Below, piece after piece: positions 1 to 5,929 of a stretch of DNA of 7,677 nt. The notes under the pieces were generated by a model. It was not told the DNA's origin, ran no database searches, and saw only the letters and a list, made by a program, of their open reading frames with translations. Position 1 is the stretch's first letter, and every line of letters begins with the position of its first letter. The stretch comes from Rikenellaceae bacterium (lineage in GTDB: Bacteria; Bacteroidota; Bacteroidia; Bacteroidales; UBA932). The stretch is from the NCBI GenBank assembly GCA_900769735.1, contig CAAGHY010000077.1, positions 1 to 7,677 on the forward strand, given 5' to 3'. A program made the translations under genes and the position numbers.

Positions 1-1046
1 AAGTACAGATGGAAGCTCTGAGAAATATCAAGGGTATGGAGCAGGTAGAGATCTTCCGTCCGGCTTATGCTGTGGAGTACGATTATTTTCCACCTACACA
101 ATTGAAGCATACTCTTGAGTGCAAAAATTTGAAAGGTCTTTATCTTGCCGGACAGGTTAACGGTACTACCGGTTATGAAGAGGCAGCTGCTCAAGGTTTG
201 ATGGCTGGTATTAATGCCGCTTTGGCTGCAGACGGAAAAGAGCCGTTTGTTTTAAGAAGAGACGAGGCGTACATAGGTGTGTTGATTGATGATCTTGTAA
301 CTAAGGGTGTGGATGAGCCATACAGAATGTTTACCTCAAGGGCAGAGTACAGAATTTTGTTGAGGCAGGATAATGCAGACCGCAGGCTTACCCATTTGGG
401 TTATAAGATTGGTTTGGTTTCTGATGAAAGGATGAGATTGGTTGATTTGAAATATTCAACTGTTGATTCTCTGGAGGAGATGTTTGATACAACATCAGCT
501 GAACCTGCTAAAGTGAACTCTTATCTTGAATCCCGCAATTCGTCTCCGCTTCCTCAAAAGAGAAGATTGAGTGAGTTGCTTTCAAGACCACAGATAGATA
601 TAGAATCTTTGATTGAGAATATTCCTCAGGGAAATGATATAAAAGAGGAGATTGCAAAAGTGGGTTTGGAGATTCCGTTGTCAAAACAGTTCAATAATTC
701 AGGTGTTGGCTTTGATAAACATATTGATATTCCTTATCAGACTCCAACAGATGGATTTACTCAAGATGCCAGATCTATTATGGATAATGAGATTTTGGAG
801 AGTGTTGAGATAGCTGTAAAATATAGAGGTTATATACAGAGAGAGCAGAGAATTGCTGAAAAGATCCTTAAATTGGAGGATGTGCGTATCCCAGATAACT
901 TTGATTTTCTAAAAGTCACTTCGCTTTCTATAGAAAGCCGTCAGAAACTTATGAAACACAGGCCTACCACTATAGCGCAGGCTTCAAGAATTCCTGGTGT
1001 TTCTCCGGCAGATGTATCTGTGTTATTGGTTTATTTTGGTAGATAA
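1..1046 (+). CDS. mnmG: tRNA uridine-5-carboxymethylaminomethyl(34) synthesis protein MnmG (GidA), 3' part
   Basis: The gene enters from the left edge; the reading frame is open from base 3 to a TAA at 1044-1046, giving about 347 residues. MnmG is an FAD-dependent enzyme that works with the GTPase MnmE to install the carboxymethylaminomethyl group on U34 of certain tRNAs in the cytoplasm. Diagnostic in the sequence are the family signature [19 protein letters not shown] followed by MAGIN (about bases 150-220), the downstream block [21 protein letters not shown], and [19 protein letters not shown]. The C-terminal helical part, which in known structures contacts MnmE and tRNA, runs to the usual ending [20 protein letters not shown]. 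coli MnmG is 629 residues, so roughly the first 45% (Rossmann FAD fold) is outside the window. The ATG at 9 is internal, not the start. The frame shows no break. Identification is very secure. Confidence 0.97.
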   Translation, partial: VQMEALRNIKGMEQVEIFRPAYAVEYDYFPPTQLKHTLECKNLKGLYLAGQVNGTTGYEEAAAQGLMAGINAALAADGKEPFVLRRDEAYIGVLIDDLVTKGVDEPYRMFTSRAEYRILLRQDNADRRLTHLGYKIGLVSDERMRLVDLKYSTVDSLEEMFDTTSAEPAKVNSYLESRNSSPLPQKRRLSELLSRPQIDIESLIENIPQGNDIKEEIAKVGLEIPLSKQFNNSGVGFDKHIDIPYQTPTDGFTQDARSIMDNEILESVEIAVKYRGYIQREQRIAEKILKLEDVRIPDNFDFLKVTSLSIESRQKLMKHRPTTIAQASRIPGVSPADVSVLLVYFGR

Positions 1047-1062
1047 TGGGTATCTGAATATA

Positions 1063-1078
1063 TGTTCCACGTGGAACA
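1063..1078. promoter_or_regulatory. parS-like ParB-binding palindrome
   Basis: TGTTCCACGTGGAACA is a perfect 16-bp palindrome beginning 17 bases after the mnmG stop. It matches the widely conserved bacterial parS consensus TGTTNCACGTGAAACA at every position except one A-to-G change that makes the site fully symmetrical; symmetrical GTTCCACGTGGAAC sites are known ParB targets in Pseudomonas. In many bacteria mnmG/gidA, parA, parB and parS cluster near the replication origin, so the place fits. ParB loading here would serve chromosome segregation. That it is bound in this organism is an inference. Confidence 0.75.
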
Positions 1079-1102
1079 ATCTGTGGATATATAATTATAT
1101 TA

Positions 1103-1144
1103 AAAAGGCTGTAACTATTGAAATTTAACAAGTTACAGCCTTTT
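1103..1144. terminator. Intrinsic terminator after mnmG
   Basis: A perfect 14-bp stem pairs AAAAGGCTGTAACT (1103-1116) with AGTTACAGCCTTTT (1131-1144) around a 14-nt AT-rich loop, and the plus-strand arm continues into TTTTATTTTATTT. It would end mnmG transcription on the plus strand. The A-run on the left arm gives a T-run on the other strand, so it could also stop minus-strand transcripts coming from the threonine aldolase gene. The rest of the gap to 1303 is AT-rich, with only a weak 4-bp hairpin (CCGT-TAA-ACGG, near 1203) and no gene. Confidence 0.85.
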
Positions 1145-1303
1145 ATTTTATTTATAGATTTCTGTTTTATTAAAATGTAGTGTGATTTTTCTTAAAAATA
1201 ACCCGTTAAACGGCATTTATTTGAAGCTTTTTTTATAATTCAAATTTAGATAGCAGCTGTTTAAGTCCTGATTTATAAGTTAGTATTTCCGGTTTTATGT
1301 TTG

Positions 1304-2392
1304 TTATTTATGGGCTTCAATGATTGCCTTTACATCAGCTACAAACTCATCAATATCCTCTTTTCTGGTATTGAAAGAGCACATCCATCTAACTTCATTT
1401 GTATCTTCATCCCAAACATAGAAGTAGTGTTTTTTGTGCAGTTCTTCTCCAAGCCATTCTGGAATAATTGCAAAAACAGCATTGCTGTCTACACTTTTTG
1501 AGATTGTAACTTCGCTTACTCCTTCAAGGCTTTTGGCAAGATATTTTGCCATTGCATTGGATTGGCCGGCAAGTTTCAGGTACAGGTTATCGTTCAGGTA
1601 AGCCTCAAATTGGGCAGCAATAAAGCGGCTTTTTGAGTACAGTTGGGTTGTCTGTTTCCTGTAGTATTGCAGGGTATTTGCCACCTCTTTGTTAAGGTAG
1701 TTCATAGGTAGTCCGTCTTGTCCAGGGCGAGTATTCTCTGGTCTGTGGAATACAACTACCGCCTCTCCCATAAGAAGACCGTTCTTTGTTCCTCCAAATG
1801 ACAGCACATCTACGCCACAATCTGCAATGAATTCTTTAATTGGCAAGCCAAGGGATTCGGCTGCATTTGATATTCTTGATCCGTCTACGTGAAGATAGCA
1901 TCCGTGGCTGTGCATAAGCTCTGCAAGCTCCTTTATTTCTGCAGGTGTGTAGTTTGTGCCTAGTTCTGTAGGTTGTGAAATGGAAAGGATTTTAGGTTGG
2001 GCATGGTGCTGGAAACCAAATCCAGTAAGCCCTTTCTTTACAATTTCCGGTGTAACTTTTCCGTCTGGAGCATCCAGCGGAACTATTCTTGAAGCTGCAA
2101 CTTTCTCTACAGCTCCGCACTCGTCTACGTTTATGTGTGCTGTAACGGGAGCCAGAACCGAGTTGTAGCTCTTTAGGAATCCCTGCAAAGCTACAATGTT
2201 TGCACCGGTTCCATTGAATACAAACAGTGCGGTACAATCTCCGCCAAGCAAATTTTCAAGTTTTTCCAATACGCTTTTGGTGTATTGGTCTTCGCCGTAA
2301 GCTGTTGCAAAATTGTTGTTCTCTTTCTGGATAGCCTCCATAATCAACGGGTGCACACCCGAGTGGTTGTCGCTGCCAAAGCTGTGTTTCAT
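1304..2392 (-). CDS. ltaE: Low-specificity L-threonine aldolase family PLP enzyme
   Basis: The 362-residue product belongs to the fold-type I PLP beta-eliminating lyase/threonine aldolase family, which cleaves L-threonine or L-allo-threonine to glycine and acetaldehyde in the cytoplasm. Visible family features are the N-terminal FGSDNHSGVHPLIMEAI, the phosphate-binding turn FNGTGAN (about residues 59-65), a conserved His at 86 in the position that stacks on the cofactor ring, HVDGSRI (168-174; Asp170 for the pyridine nitrogen, Arg173 in the active site) and SFGGTKNG (198-205), where Lys203 is the expected Schiff-base lysine. It is somewhat longer than E. coli LtaE (333), as in many Bacteroidota homologues. 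The ATG at 2392 directly precedes the conserved N-terminus, so the start is well placed. A near-consensus promoter lies about 60 bases upstream. Substrate preference cannot be read from the sequence; a related aldolase or beta-eliminating activity is possible. Confidence 0.9.
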   Translation of the reverse strand: MKHSFGSDNHSGVHPLIMEAIQKENNNFATAYGEDQYTKSVLEKLENLLGGDCTALFVFNGTGANIVALQGFLKSYNSVLAPVTAHINVDECGAVEKVAASRIVPLDAPDGKVTPEIVKKGLTGFGFQHHAQPKILSISQPTELGTNYTPAEIKELAELMHSHGCYLHVDGSRISNAAESLGLPIKEFIADCGVDVLSFGGTKNGLLMGEAVVVFHRPENTRPGQDGLPMNYLNKEVANTLQYYRKQTTQLYSKSRFIAAQFEAYLNDNLYLKLAGQSNAMAKYLAKSLEGVSEVTISKSVDSNAVFAIIPEWLGEELHKKHYFYVWDEDTNEVRWMCSFNTRKEDIDEFVADVKAIIEAHK

Positions 2393-2451
2393 ATTGCTGA
2401 TATTTAAGTGTTTATCTATTTTTGTAAGTAATTTTCAAAGTCTCATCCTTA

Positions 2452-2459
2452 CAAATTTA
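2452..2459 (-). promoter_or_regulatory. Candidate Bacteroidota -7 element for the threonine aldolase gene
   Basis: On the minus strand this reads TAAATTTG, matching TAnnTTTG. It would place transcription start near 2445 and give a leader of roughly 50 bases before the ATG. No clear TTTG -33 box is present at the usual distance, and the motif is easily met by chance in AT-rich DNA, so support is moderate. Confidence 0.4.
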
Positions 2460-2492
2460 TACAGATTAATCTTATTTCTGATAAATTTTGTC

Positions 2493-2500
2493 TAATTTTG
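2493..2500 (+). promoter_or_regulatory. Candidate -7 element facing the hairpin array
   Basis: TAATTTTG on the plus strand matches TAnnTTTG and would start transcription near 2507, just before the first hairpin at 2515. There is no TTTG box at the expected -33 position. If active it would produce a non-coding RNA divergent from the aldolase gene. It is a weak call on its own; its position relative to the array is what makes it worth noting. Confidence 0.3.
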
Positions 2501-2514
2501 GGGTCACACACTTA

Positions 2515-2575
2515 TAGACAGAAACCGCCACCTTCCGCTCTTGCAGCTTTCAGGTGACGGTTTCTTTCTATTTTT
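2515..2575 (+). terminator. Large stem-loop with T-tract (first module of the array)
   Basis: Bases 2515-2532 pair with 2553-2570 in an 18-bp stem with only two mismatches (core GAAACCGCCACC with GGTGACGGTTTC) around a 20-nt loop. The 3' arm is T-rich and runs into TTTTT at 2571-2575, so it looks like a plus-strand intrinsic terminator. It is directly followed by the first ACTGCTCACGCAGGG copy of the array. No gene lies just upstream on this strand, so what it would terminate is unclear. Confidence 0.65.
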
Positions 2576-2628
2576 ACTGCTCACGCAGGGTGCGGTTCCC
2601 GGCCTTCCGTTTCACACGGCCTCCACCG

Positions 2629-2650
2629 GGCATCTGATGATGCCTTTTTA
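2629..2650 (+). terminator. Intrinsic terminator inside repeat copy 1
   Basis: GGCATC-TGAT-GATGCC forms a 6-bp stem with a 4-nt loop, directly followed by TTTTTA. It has the form of a plus-strand rho-independent terminator. On the other strand the hairpin is followed by CGGTGG rather than T residues, so it is directional. The same element recurs 80 bp later in copy 2. Confidence 0.6.
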
Positions 2651-2708
2651 CTTTACTGCTCACGCAGGGTGCGGTTCCCGGCCTTCCGTTTCACACGGCC
2701 TCCACCGG

Positions 2709-2735
2709 GCATCTGATGATGCCTTTTTATTTTTA
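2709..2735 (+). terminator. Intrinsic terminator inside repeat copy 2
   Basis: This is the second copy of GGCATC-TGAT-GATGCC, here followed by a longer T-rich stretch (TTTTTATTTTT). With the large stem-loop at 2515 it makes three plus-strand terminator-like hairpins in a row, each followed by ACTGCTCACGCAGGG. Confidence 0.6.
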
Positions 2736-2783
2736 CTGCTCACGCAGGGTACGGTGTGCCACAGGTGTGGAATTCACAACTTA

Positions 2784-4040
2784 TCAGTACATTCTTTTGC
2801 TTCCCAAGTTGAGTCTCTTCTTTATGGATGTTTTTCCTTTGTAGTAATATAAAACAAGGGTGTTTCCTTTTTCTCCGTAGAATGAGCTCAGTTCAGTATC
2901 GGTCTCAGCCTGCGGCATTGTCTGGCAAAGTGCAAGTGAGTATTTTTTGTCTGCTTTGTTGTATACCACTACCACTGTATTTTTCATAATGTCAAACATT
3001 GCAACGGTATATTGTCCAACTTGCTCTTTATCAGAGTATTCCTTGAATTTATGGACAAGCTCAGAATCATCGGGAATAACGCCAAATTGCAGATTGCCAG
3101 CGTTTTGCGGGTTGTTCTCATACCACCATTCAATGGTTTCCTGGGTGCGGAACATCTCTTTGTTGTATGGTTTGAGGTTGCTTGTCTGTTTAAGCTTCCT
3201 AAGTAGATATGTCTGCTCAGGGTTTGCCATAAGTCCGCTCTGTGCGCTCTCCATTGTGCTGCCGTAAAGGTTTCCGTCTGCAGCCTGTTTGCCGCTGAAC
3301 ATTACTGTGTAAACGGAGTTGTTGTCCATTGAGTACAGGTTCAGTACAAGCTCCTTGTCATTGATTGGAATATTGCTTTTCTTGCTTGATCCGTTTGAGA
3401 AGTTGGTGTAGCTGAAATACAGGTACTGCTGGCCGTTTACGGTTACAGCTTCAACCTCTGCAGCGTTTACAGCAAGTGCCTCCAAATCAGGATTGTTGGT
3501 GTAGACAGATTCCTGAACTTGAGAAGCTGTTTCCCAAGTGCCGTTGTTCTGGGCAAGGGTTGTTATGGTATAGTATCCGTTTTTAGGGGCGCTGATTGCT
3601 GCAACATACTCTACATTGCGGTTTTTTACCCCTTTTACGGCAAGAATTTCCTCTTTCTGCATTCCGGCCTGCAGTGCGGCTTCCAAAGCCTGGGAATCGC
3701 TTATTTTTGATGTATTCAGCTCTTCAATCTTTTTGTTGGCTGCTGCCTTGAAGAAAGAGTTAGGGTTCTCCTCTACAAATGACATATAGGCAAGAACGTC
3801 ATTTGCATTAAGCGAATTGAATACAAGGGAGTCTTTCAGCCTCTGTATTTTGGGAGCATAGACAGAATTGGGGAACTTTGCCAGAAATTTGTTGGCGTTT
3901 TTAAGGTCTCCTTTGGCAAGGGCTGTATTGTATAGTTTTGTTTCCGCTTTTGTCTGGGCAGTTAGCGTGCTTGTTGCTGATAGGGTTGCAGCAAGTGCAA
4001 AGGTTACGCAGGCTGCTCCAAATAGTTTTCTGTTCATCAT
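2784..4040 (-). CDS. Uncharacterised secreted protein with signal peptide
   Basis: This 418-residue protein begins with a basic MMNRK stretch, a hydrophobic core rich in Ala/Thr, and a likely signal peptidase I site around residues 28-29 (TLTA|QT), so it should be exported to the periplasm or beyond. Residues about 30-110 look helical and contain two related segments, FLAKFPNSVYAPKIQRLKD and a second built on FVEENPNSFFKAAANKKIEE, reminiscent of degenerate TPR-like repeats. The middle and C-terminal parts (about 125-418) are rich in beta-type, Asn/Ser/Tyr-rich sequence with no motif I can assign. The tail is basic (KTSIKKRLNLGSKRMY). It is an intact frame ending in TGA, with a full consensus promoter upstream and its own transcription unit. 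Two adjacent ATGs (4040 and 4037) make the start ambiguous by one residue. I do not recognise a function. Confidence 0.85.
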   Translation of the reverse strand: MMNRKLFGAACVTFALAATLSATSTLTAQTKAETKLYNTALAKGDLKNANKFLAKFPNSVYAPKIQRLKDSLVFNSLNANDVLAYMSFVEENPNSFFKAAANKKIEELNTSKISDSQALEAALQAGMQKEEILAVKGVKNRNVEYVAAISAPKNGYYTITTLAQNNGTWETASQVQESVYTNNPDLEALAVNAAEVEAVTVNGQQYLYFSYTNFSNGSSKKSNIPINDKELVLNLYSMDNNSVYTVMFSGKQAADGNLYGSTMESAQSGLMANPEQTYLLRKLKQTSNLKPYNKEMFRTQETIEWWYENNPQNAGNLQFGVIPDDSELVHKFKEYSDKEQVGQYTVAMFDIMKNTVVVVYNKADKKYSLALCQTMPQAETDTELSSFYGEKGNTLVLYYYKGKTSIKKRLNLGSKRMY

Positions 4041-4091
4041 TATAGGCAGGTTTTACAGGGAATATGATTACCCCATTAAAGTTTGTGTCTG

Positions 4092-4122
4092 CAAAAATAC
4101 AACAGAAATGGTGCCAAACAAA
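4092..4122 (-). promoter_or_regulatory. Consensus Bacteroidota promoter for the secreted-protein gene
   Basis: On the minus strand TTTG (4119-4122) is followed by exactly 19 bases and TATTTTTG (4092-4099), matching the TTTG-N19-TAnnTTTG housekeeping promoter of Bacteroidota. Expected start is near 4085, leaving a leader of about 45 bases. The -33 box lies in the T-run of the gcvH terminator, so the two signals share bases. Confidence 0.75.
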
Positions 4123-4145
4123 AAAGCCGGCTTCAAGGGCCGGCT
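4119..4145 (-). terminator. Intrinsic terminator of gcvH
   Basis: AGCCGGC (4125-4131) pairs with GCCGGCT (4139-4145) around a 7-nt loop. Read on the minus strand the GC-rich stem is followed by TTTTTTG, a classic rho-independent terminator 25 bases after the gcvH stop. Confidence 0.9.
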
Positions 4146-4169
4146 CTATTGCTATTTGTAAAGGGTCAA

Positions 4170-4547
4170 TTATTTGCAGATAGCATCGTATGCATCAGCG
4201 TCAAGAAGATCCTCAACCTCAGCTGGGTTGCTCATCTCAACTTTGATCATCCAGCCTGCGCCGTATGGATCAGAGTTAACAGACTCAGGAGCACCCTCTA
4301 GGTCTGCGTTAACCTCAATAACTTTACCTGATACTGGCATTAGACCGTCAGCTACAGTTTTAACAGCCTCAATTGCACCAAATACCTCACCAGCCTCAAG
4401 GTCCTCACCCTCAGTCTGAATGTCAACAAAAACGATATCGCCAAGCTGGCTCTGTGCAAAGTCTGTAATACCAATAACAGCAACGTTGCCCTCTACTTTA
4501 ACCCACTCGTGGTCTTTAGAGTACTTTAGATTTGAAGGAGTATTCAT
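4170..4547 (-). CDS. gcvH: Glycine cleavage system H protein
   Basis: The 125-residue product is a full-length lipoyl carrier protein. GcvH shuttles the aminomethyl intermediate between the P, T and L proteins as glycine is broken down to CO2, ammonia and methylene-tetrahydrofolate. The sequence shows the N-terminal [20 protein letters not shown], then [17 protein letters not shown], and the lipoylation loop around [15 protein letters not shown], with Lys63 as the expected lipoyl attachment site. The C-terminal [14 protein letters not shown] is also typical. EAVKTVAD in place of the more common ESVKxxSD is a mild variation; VKTV is usual in Bacteroidota. It has its own promoter and terminator, so although ruvA lies 58 bases upstream on the same strand it can be transcribed alone. 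The genes for GcvP, GcvT and Lpd are not in this window. Confidence 0.97.
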   Translation of the reverse strand: MNTPSNLKYSKDHEWVKVEGNVAVIGITDFAQSQLGDIVFVDIQTEGEDLEAGEVFGAIEAVKTVADGLMPVSGKVIEVNADLEGAPESVNSDPYGAGWMIKVEMSNPAEVEDLLDADAYDAICK

Positions 4548-4582
4548 AGTGTTTATAAAATTTTAAAAATTTGATTTGCTTA

Positions 4583-4590
4583 CAAAAGTA
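4583..4590 (-). promoter_or_regulatory. Candidate -7 element for gcvH
   Basis: On the minus strand this reads TACTTTTG, matching TAnnTTTG, 35 bases before the gcvH ATG. The -33 region falls in the 3' end of ruvA and has no TTTG, so strength is uncertain. Predicted start is near 4576. Confidence 0.5.
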
Positions 4591-4605
4591 TTAAAATATT
4601 TTAAA

Positions 4606-5196
4606 TTACAGCCTTTTTAGGGAGAATTTTATAAGCTGTTCCAGAGTATACTCGGGGTTTTCCTTATATACTGCTTTCACCGCCTTATCGGCGGCAGCCT
4701 TGGCAAAGCCAAGCATAACAAGGGCCGCAAGTGCCTCCTCAAGAATTGCAGAAGATGTCTCCTGGGCAAACAATGCGGCAGTTGTATCTTCCCCACCTTT
4801 GGCAATTTTGTCCTTGAGGTCTATTATAACTCTTTGGGCAGTTTTTATTCCAATTCCCTTTATGCTCTTTATGCGGTTTACGTCTCCGCTAATGATAGCT
4901 GTCTTTATCTCTGCGCTGTTCATTGAAGAGAGCATCATTCTGGCGGTATTTGGGCCAATGCCGTTCACTTCAATGAGCATCCTGAAGATGTTCCTCTCCT
5001 CTTTTGTTGCAAAACCGTACCACAGCTCCACGTCTTCCCTTATATGGTGGTGGATGTATAGCATAACATCTCTCAACCCCTGAATTTCTGTAAAAGTCTG
5101 CAATGAAATCTGCAGCTCATACCCAATACCGTTATTCTCAATAACTGCAACGGTAGGGGTAATTTCAACAAGCTCTCCTTTGATGTAAGTGTACAT
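4606..5196 (-). CDS. ruvA: Holliday junction branch migration protein RuvA
   Basis: This 196-residue protein has the usual RuvA length and architecture. RuvA tetramers bind the four-way Holliday junction and load the RuvB helicase during recombinational repair. Domain I (about 1-62, OB fold) opens with MYTYIKGELVEITPTVAVIE and includes HHHIREDVELWYGF. Domain II contains two helix-hairpin-helix DNA-binding motifs, VNGIGPNTA (77-85) and IKGIGIKTA (112-120), the latter followed by QRVIIDLKDK. After a linker (about 131-148) the small C-terminal domain III (149-196), which contacts RuvB, has EEALAALVMLGF and ends in LEQLIKFSLKRL. The ATG at 5196 is well supported by the conserved N-terminus and by a promoter about 27 bases upstream. 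Neither ruvB nor ruvC is adjacent here. Confidence 0.97.
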   Translation of the reverse strand: MYTYIKGELVEITPTVAVIENNGIGYELQISLQTFTEIQGLRDVMLYIHHHIREDVELWYGFATKEERNIFRMLIEVNGIGPNTARMMLSSMNSAEIKTAIISGDVNRIKSIKGIGIKTAQRVIIDLKDKIAKGGEDTTAALFAQETSSAILEEALAALVMLGFAKAAADKAVKAVYKENPEYTLEQLIKFSLKRL

Positions 5197-5222
5197 ATCT
5201 TCCCTATTTGTTATAACGGATA

Positions 5223-5230
5223 CAAATATA
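5223..5230 (-). promoter_or_regulatory. Candidate -7 element for ruvA
   Basis: The minus strand reads TATATTTG, matching TAnnTTTG, with a T-rich stretch containing TTTA about 18 bases further upstream as a weak -33 box. Transcription would begin near 5216, giving a leader of about 20 bases. Confidence 0.55.
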
Positions 5231-5286
5231 GGGTCCTTTATCCAAGAATAAAATAAAGGGTATGCTCAAATCTGAACAAATTTTGG

Positions 5287-5317
5287 TTTTGGAAAATTGT
5301 GTAATTTTGGAAAATTG
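5287..5317 (+). repeat. Direct repeat TTTTGGAAAATTG, two copies 18 bp apart, overlapping a candidate promoter
   Basis: TTTTGGAAAATTG occurs at 5287-5299 and again at 5305-5317, and a further TTTTGG sits at 5281. The second copy overlaps TAATTTTG (5302-5309), a TAnnTTTG-type -7 element that would serve the outer-membrane protein gene starting at 5388. The nearest upstream TTTG is only 16 bases away instead of 19. The repeat could be a regulator site or just promoter-region low complexity. Confidence 0.45.
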
Positions 5318-5387
5318 CAGTTTGTGGCAGTATTATGTCATCATTAACGTTATGCATAAAAGGATTATTAATTTTAAACTGAATATC

Positions 5388-5864
5388 ATGAAAAAGATCG
5401 TTTGTTTATTGGTGACTGTGCTATGTACAATATTGCTGTATTCGCAGGAGAAGAAGGTTAGTATGTACAATGAGGTTGCTATGGATGCTACTATAGGTGG
5501 ATATGGAACTGCAATGCCCTCAGCATTGTTTTCTTATACCGGAGGAGTTAATGCAAGCAAATATTTTTCAGCCGGTGTAACTTTGGGATATGATCCTTGG
5601 AGGGGAATGGCTCTTTCGGCTTTGAAGGTAAAGGGTATGGCACATTTGGAGAAAATTCATTTTTATGTTTCAGCCAATGGTGGTATCAGAACAACATTTG
5701 AGGAAGTGTTGCCTGCTCTTGGAGTTTCTGTGGGAATTGGATTCAAATCTAAACAGCACGTGAAGAGGAGTTTCAACCTTGGTCCGGTGATGGAGTTTGC
5801 CCGTGCAGAGGGGAGACAGGATTGGGCCCCTTTTGTTGGCTTGAGATTGGGATATCAGTTCTAA
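5388..5864 (+). CDS. Small predicted outer-membrane beta-barrel protein
   Basis: I place the start at ATG 5388, giving 158 residues, because it begins an excellent signal peptide: MKK, a hydrophobic stretch (residues 4-18), then YSQ with likely cleavage after about residue 20. The frame is open back to 5262, but that extension is AT-rich promoter-like sequence that would bury the signal peptide. The mature part has alternating hydrophobic/polar beta-strand patterning with Gly and aromatic residues (for example SAGVTLGYDPW, VSANGGIRTTF, VSVGIGF) and ends GLRLGYQF, a C-terminal aromatic of the kind recognised by the BAM complex. It is probably an 8-strand-class outer-membrane barrel. The function is unknown. 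It appears to be monocistronic, with its own terminator. Confidence 0.82.
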   Translation: MKKIVCLLVTVLCTILLYSQEKKVSMYNEVAMDATIGGYGTAMPSALFSYTGGVNASKYFSAGVTLGYDPWRGMALSALKVKGMAHLEKIHFYVSANGGIRTTFEEVLPALGVSVGIGFKSKQHVKRSFNLGPVMEFARAEGRQDWAPFVGLRLGYQF

Positions 5865-5887
5865 ATTATATAAAAACAGGAGTTTTT

Positions 5888-5928
5888 CATCGGGATTATT
5901 GTAAAAACAATGGTCCCGATGATTTTTT
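5888..5928 (+). terminator. Intrinsic terminator after the outer-membrane protein gene
   Basis: CATCGGGA (5888-5895) pairs with TCCCGATG (5914-5921), continues through two T-G wobbles, and then ATTGT pairs with ACAAT around an AAAA loop: a continuous 15-bp stem. ATTTTTTG follows on the plus strand. It lies 24 bases after the stop codon. Confidence 0.92.
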
Positions 5929-5929
5929 G

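Larger units (their letters stand above)
2576..2755 (+). repeat. 79/80-bp tandem duplication with embedded hairpins, plus a third partial copy
   Basis: Copy 1 spans 2576-2654 (79 bp), copy 2 spans 2655-2734 (80 bp), and a third start at 2735 matches for 16 bases before diverging near 2751. The first 74 bases of copies 1 and 2 are identical; they differ only in the T-rich tail (one substitution and one indel). Each full copy starts ACTGCTCACGCAGGG, contains a GC-rich segment able to fold (CCCGG with CCGGG, and CCGT-TTCAC-ACGG), and ends with the hairpin GGCATC-TGAT-GATGCC followed by TTTTT. It is far more GC-rich than its AT-rich surroundings. The unit is not a multiple of three in copy 1 or copy 2, which argues against coding. 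I do not recognise the family. Confidence 0.85.

Noticed and set aside
1082..1090. Replication origin at the DnaA-box-like TGTGGATAT
   Set aside because: It is a single 8-of-9 match; I found no cluster of boxes around it, so I do not call oriC here.
1203..1213. Terminator for the threonine aldolase gene at CCGTTAAACGG
   Set aside because: The stem is only 4 bp; the T-run on the minus strand is suggestive, but the stronger stem at 1103-1144 could do the job from either side.
2576..2755. Possible CRISPR array
   Set aside because: There are no spacers: the copies are adjacent and nearly identical over their full length, and no cas gene is nearby.
2541..2852. Plus-strand open frame of 103 codons across the 79/80-bp repeats
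   Set aside because: The repeat period is not a multiple of three, so the copies are read in different frames; the translation is low-complexity and it runs antisense into the end of the secreted-protein gene. It is more likely non-coding structured DNA.
3868..4161. Plus-strand open frame antisense to the signal-peptide region of the secreted protein
   Set aside because: It overlaps a well-supported minus-strand gene, its promoter and the gcvH terminator, and its product resembles no protein family.
5262..5387. N-terminal extension of the outer-membrane protein from ATG 5262
   Set aside because: The 42 extra residues read through AT-rich promoter-like repeats and would place the clear MKK signal peptide in the interior.
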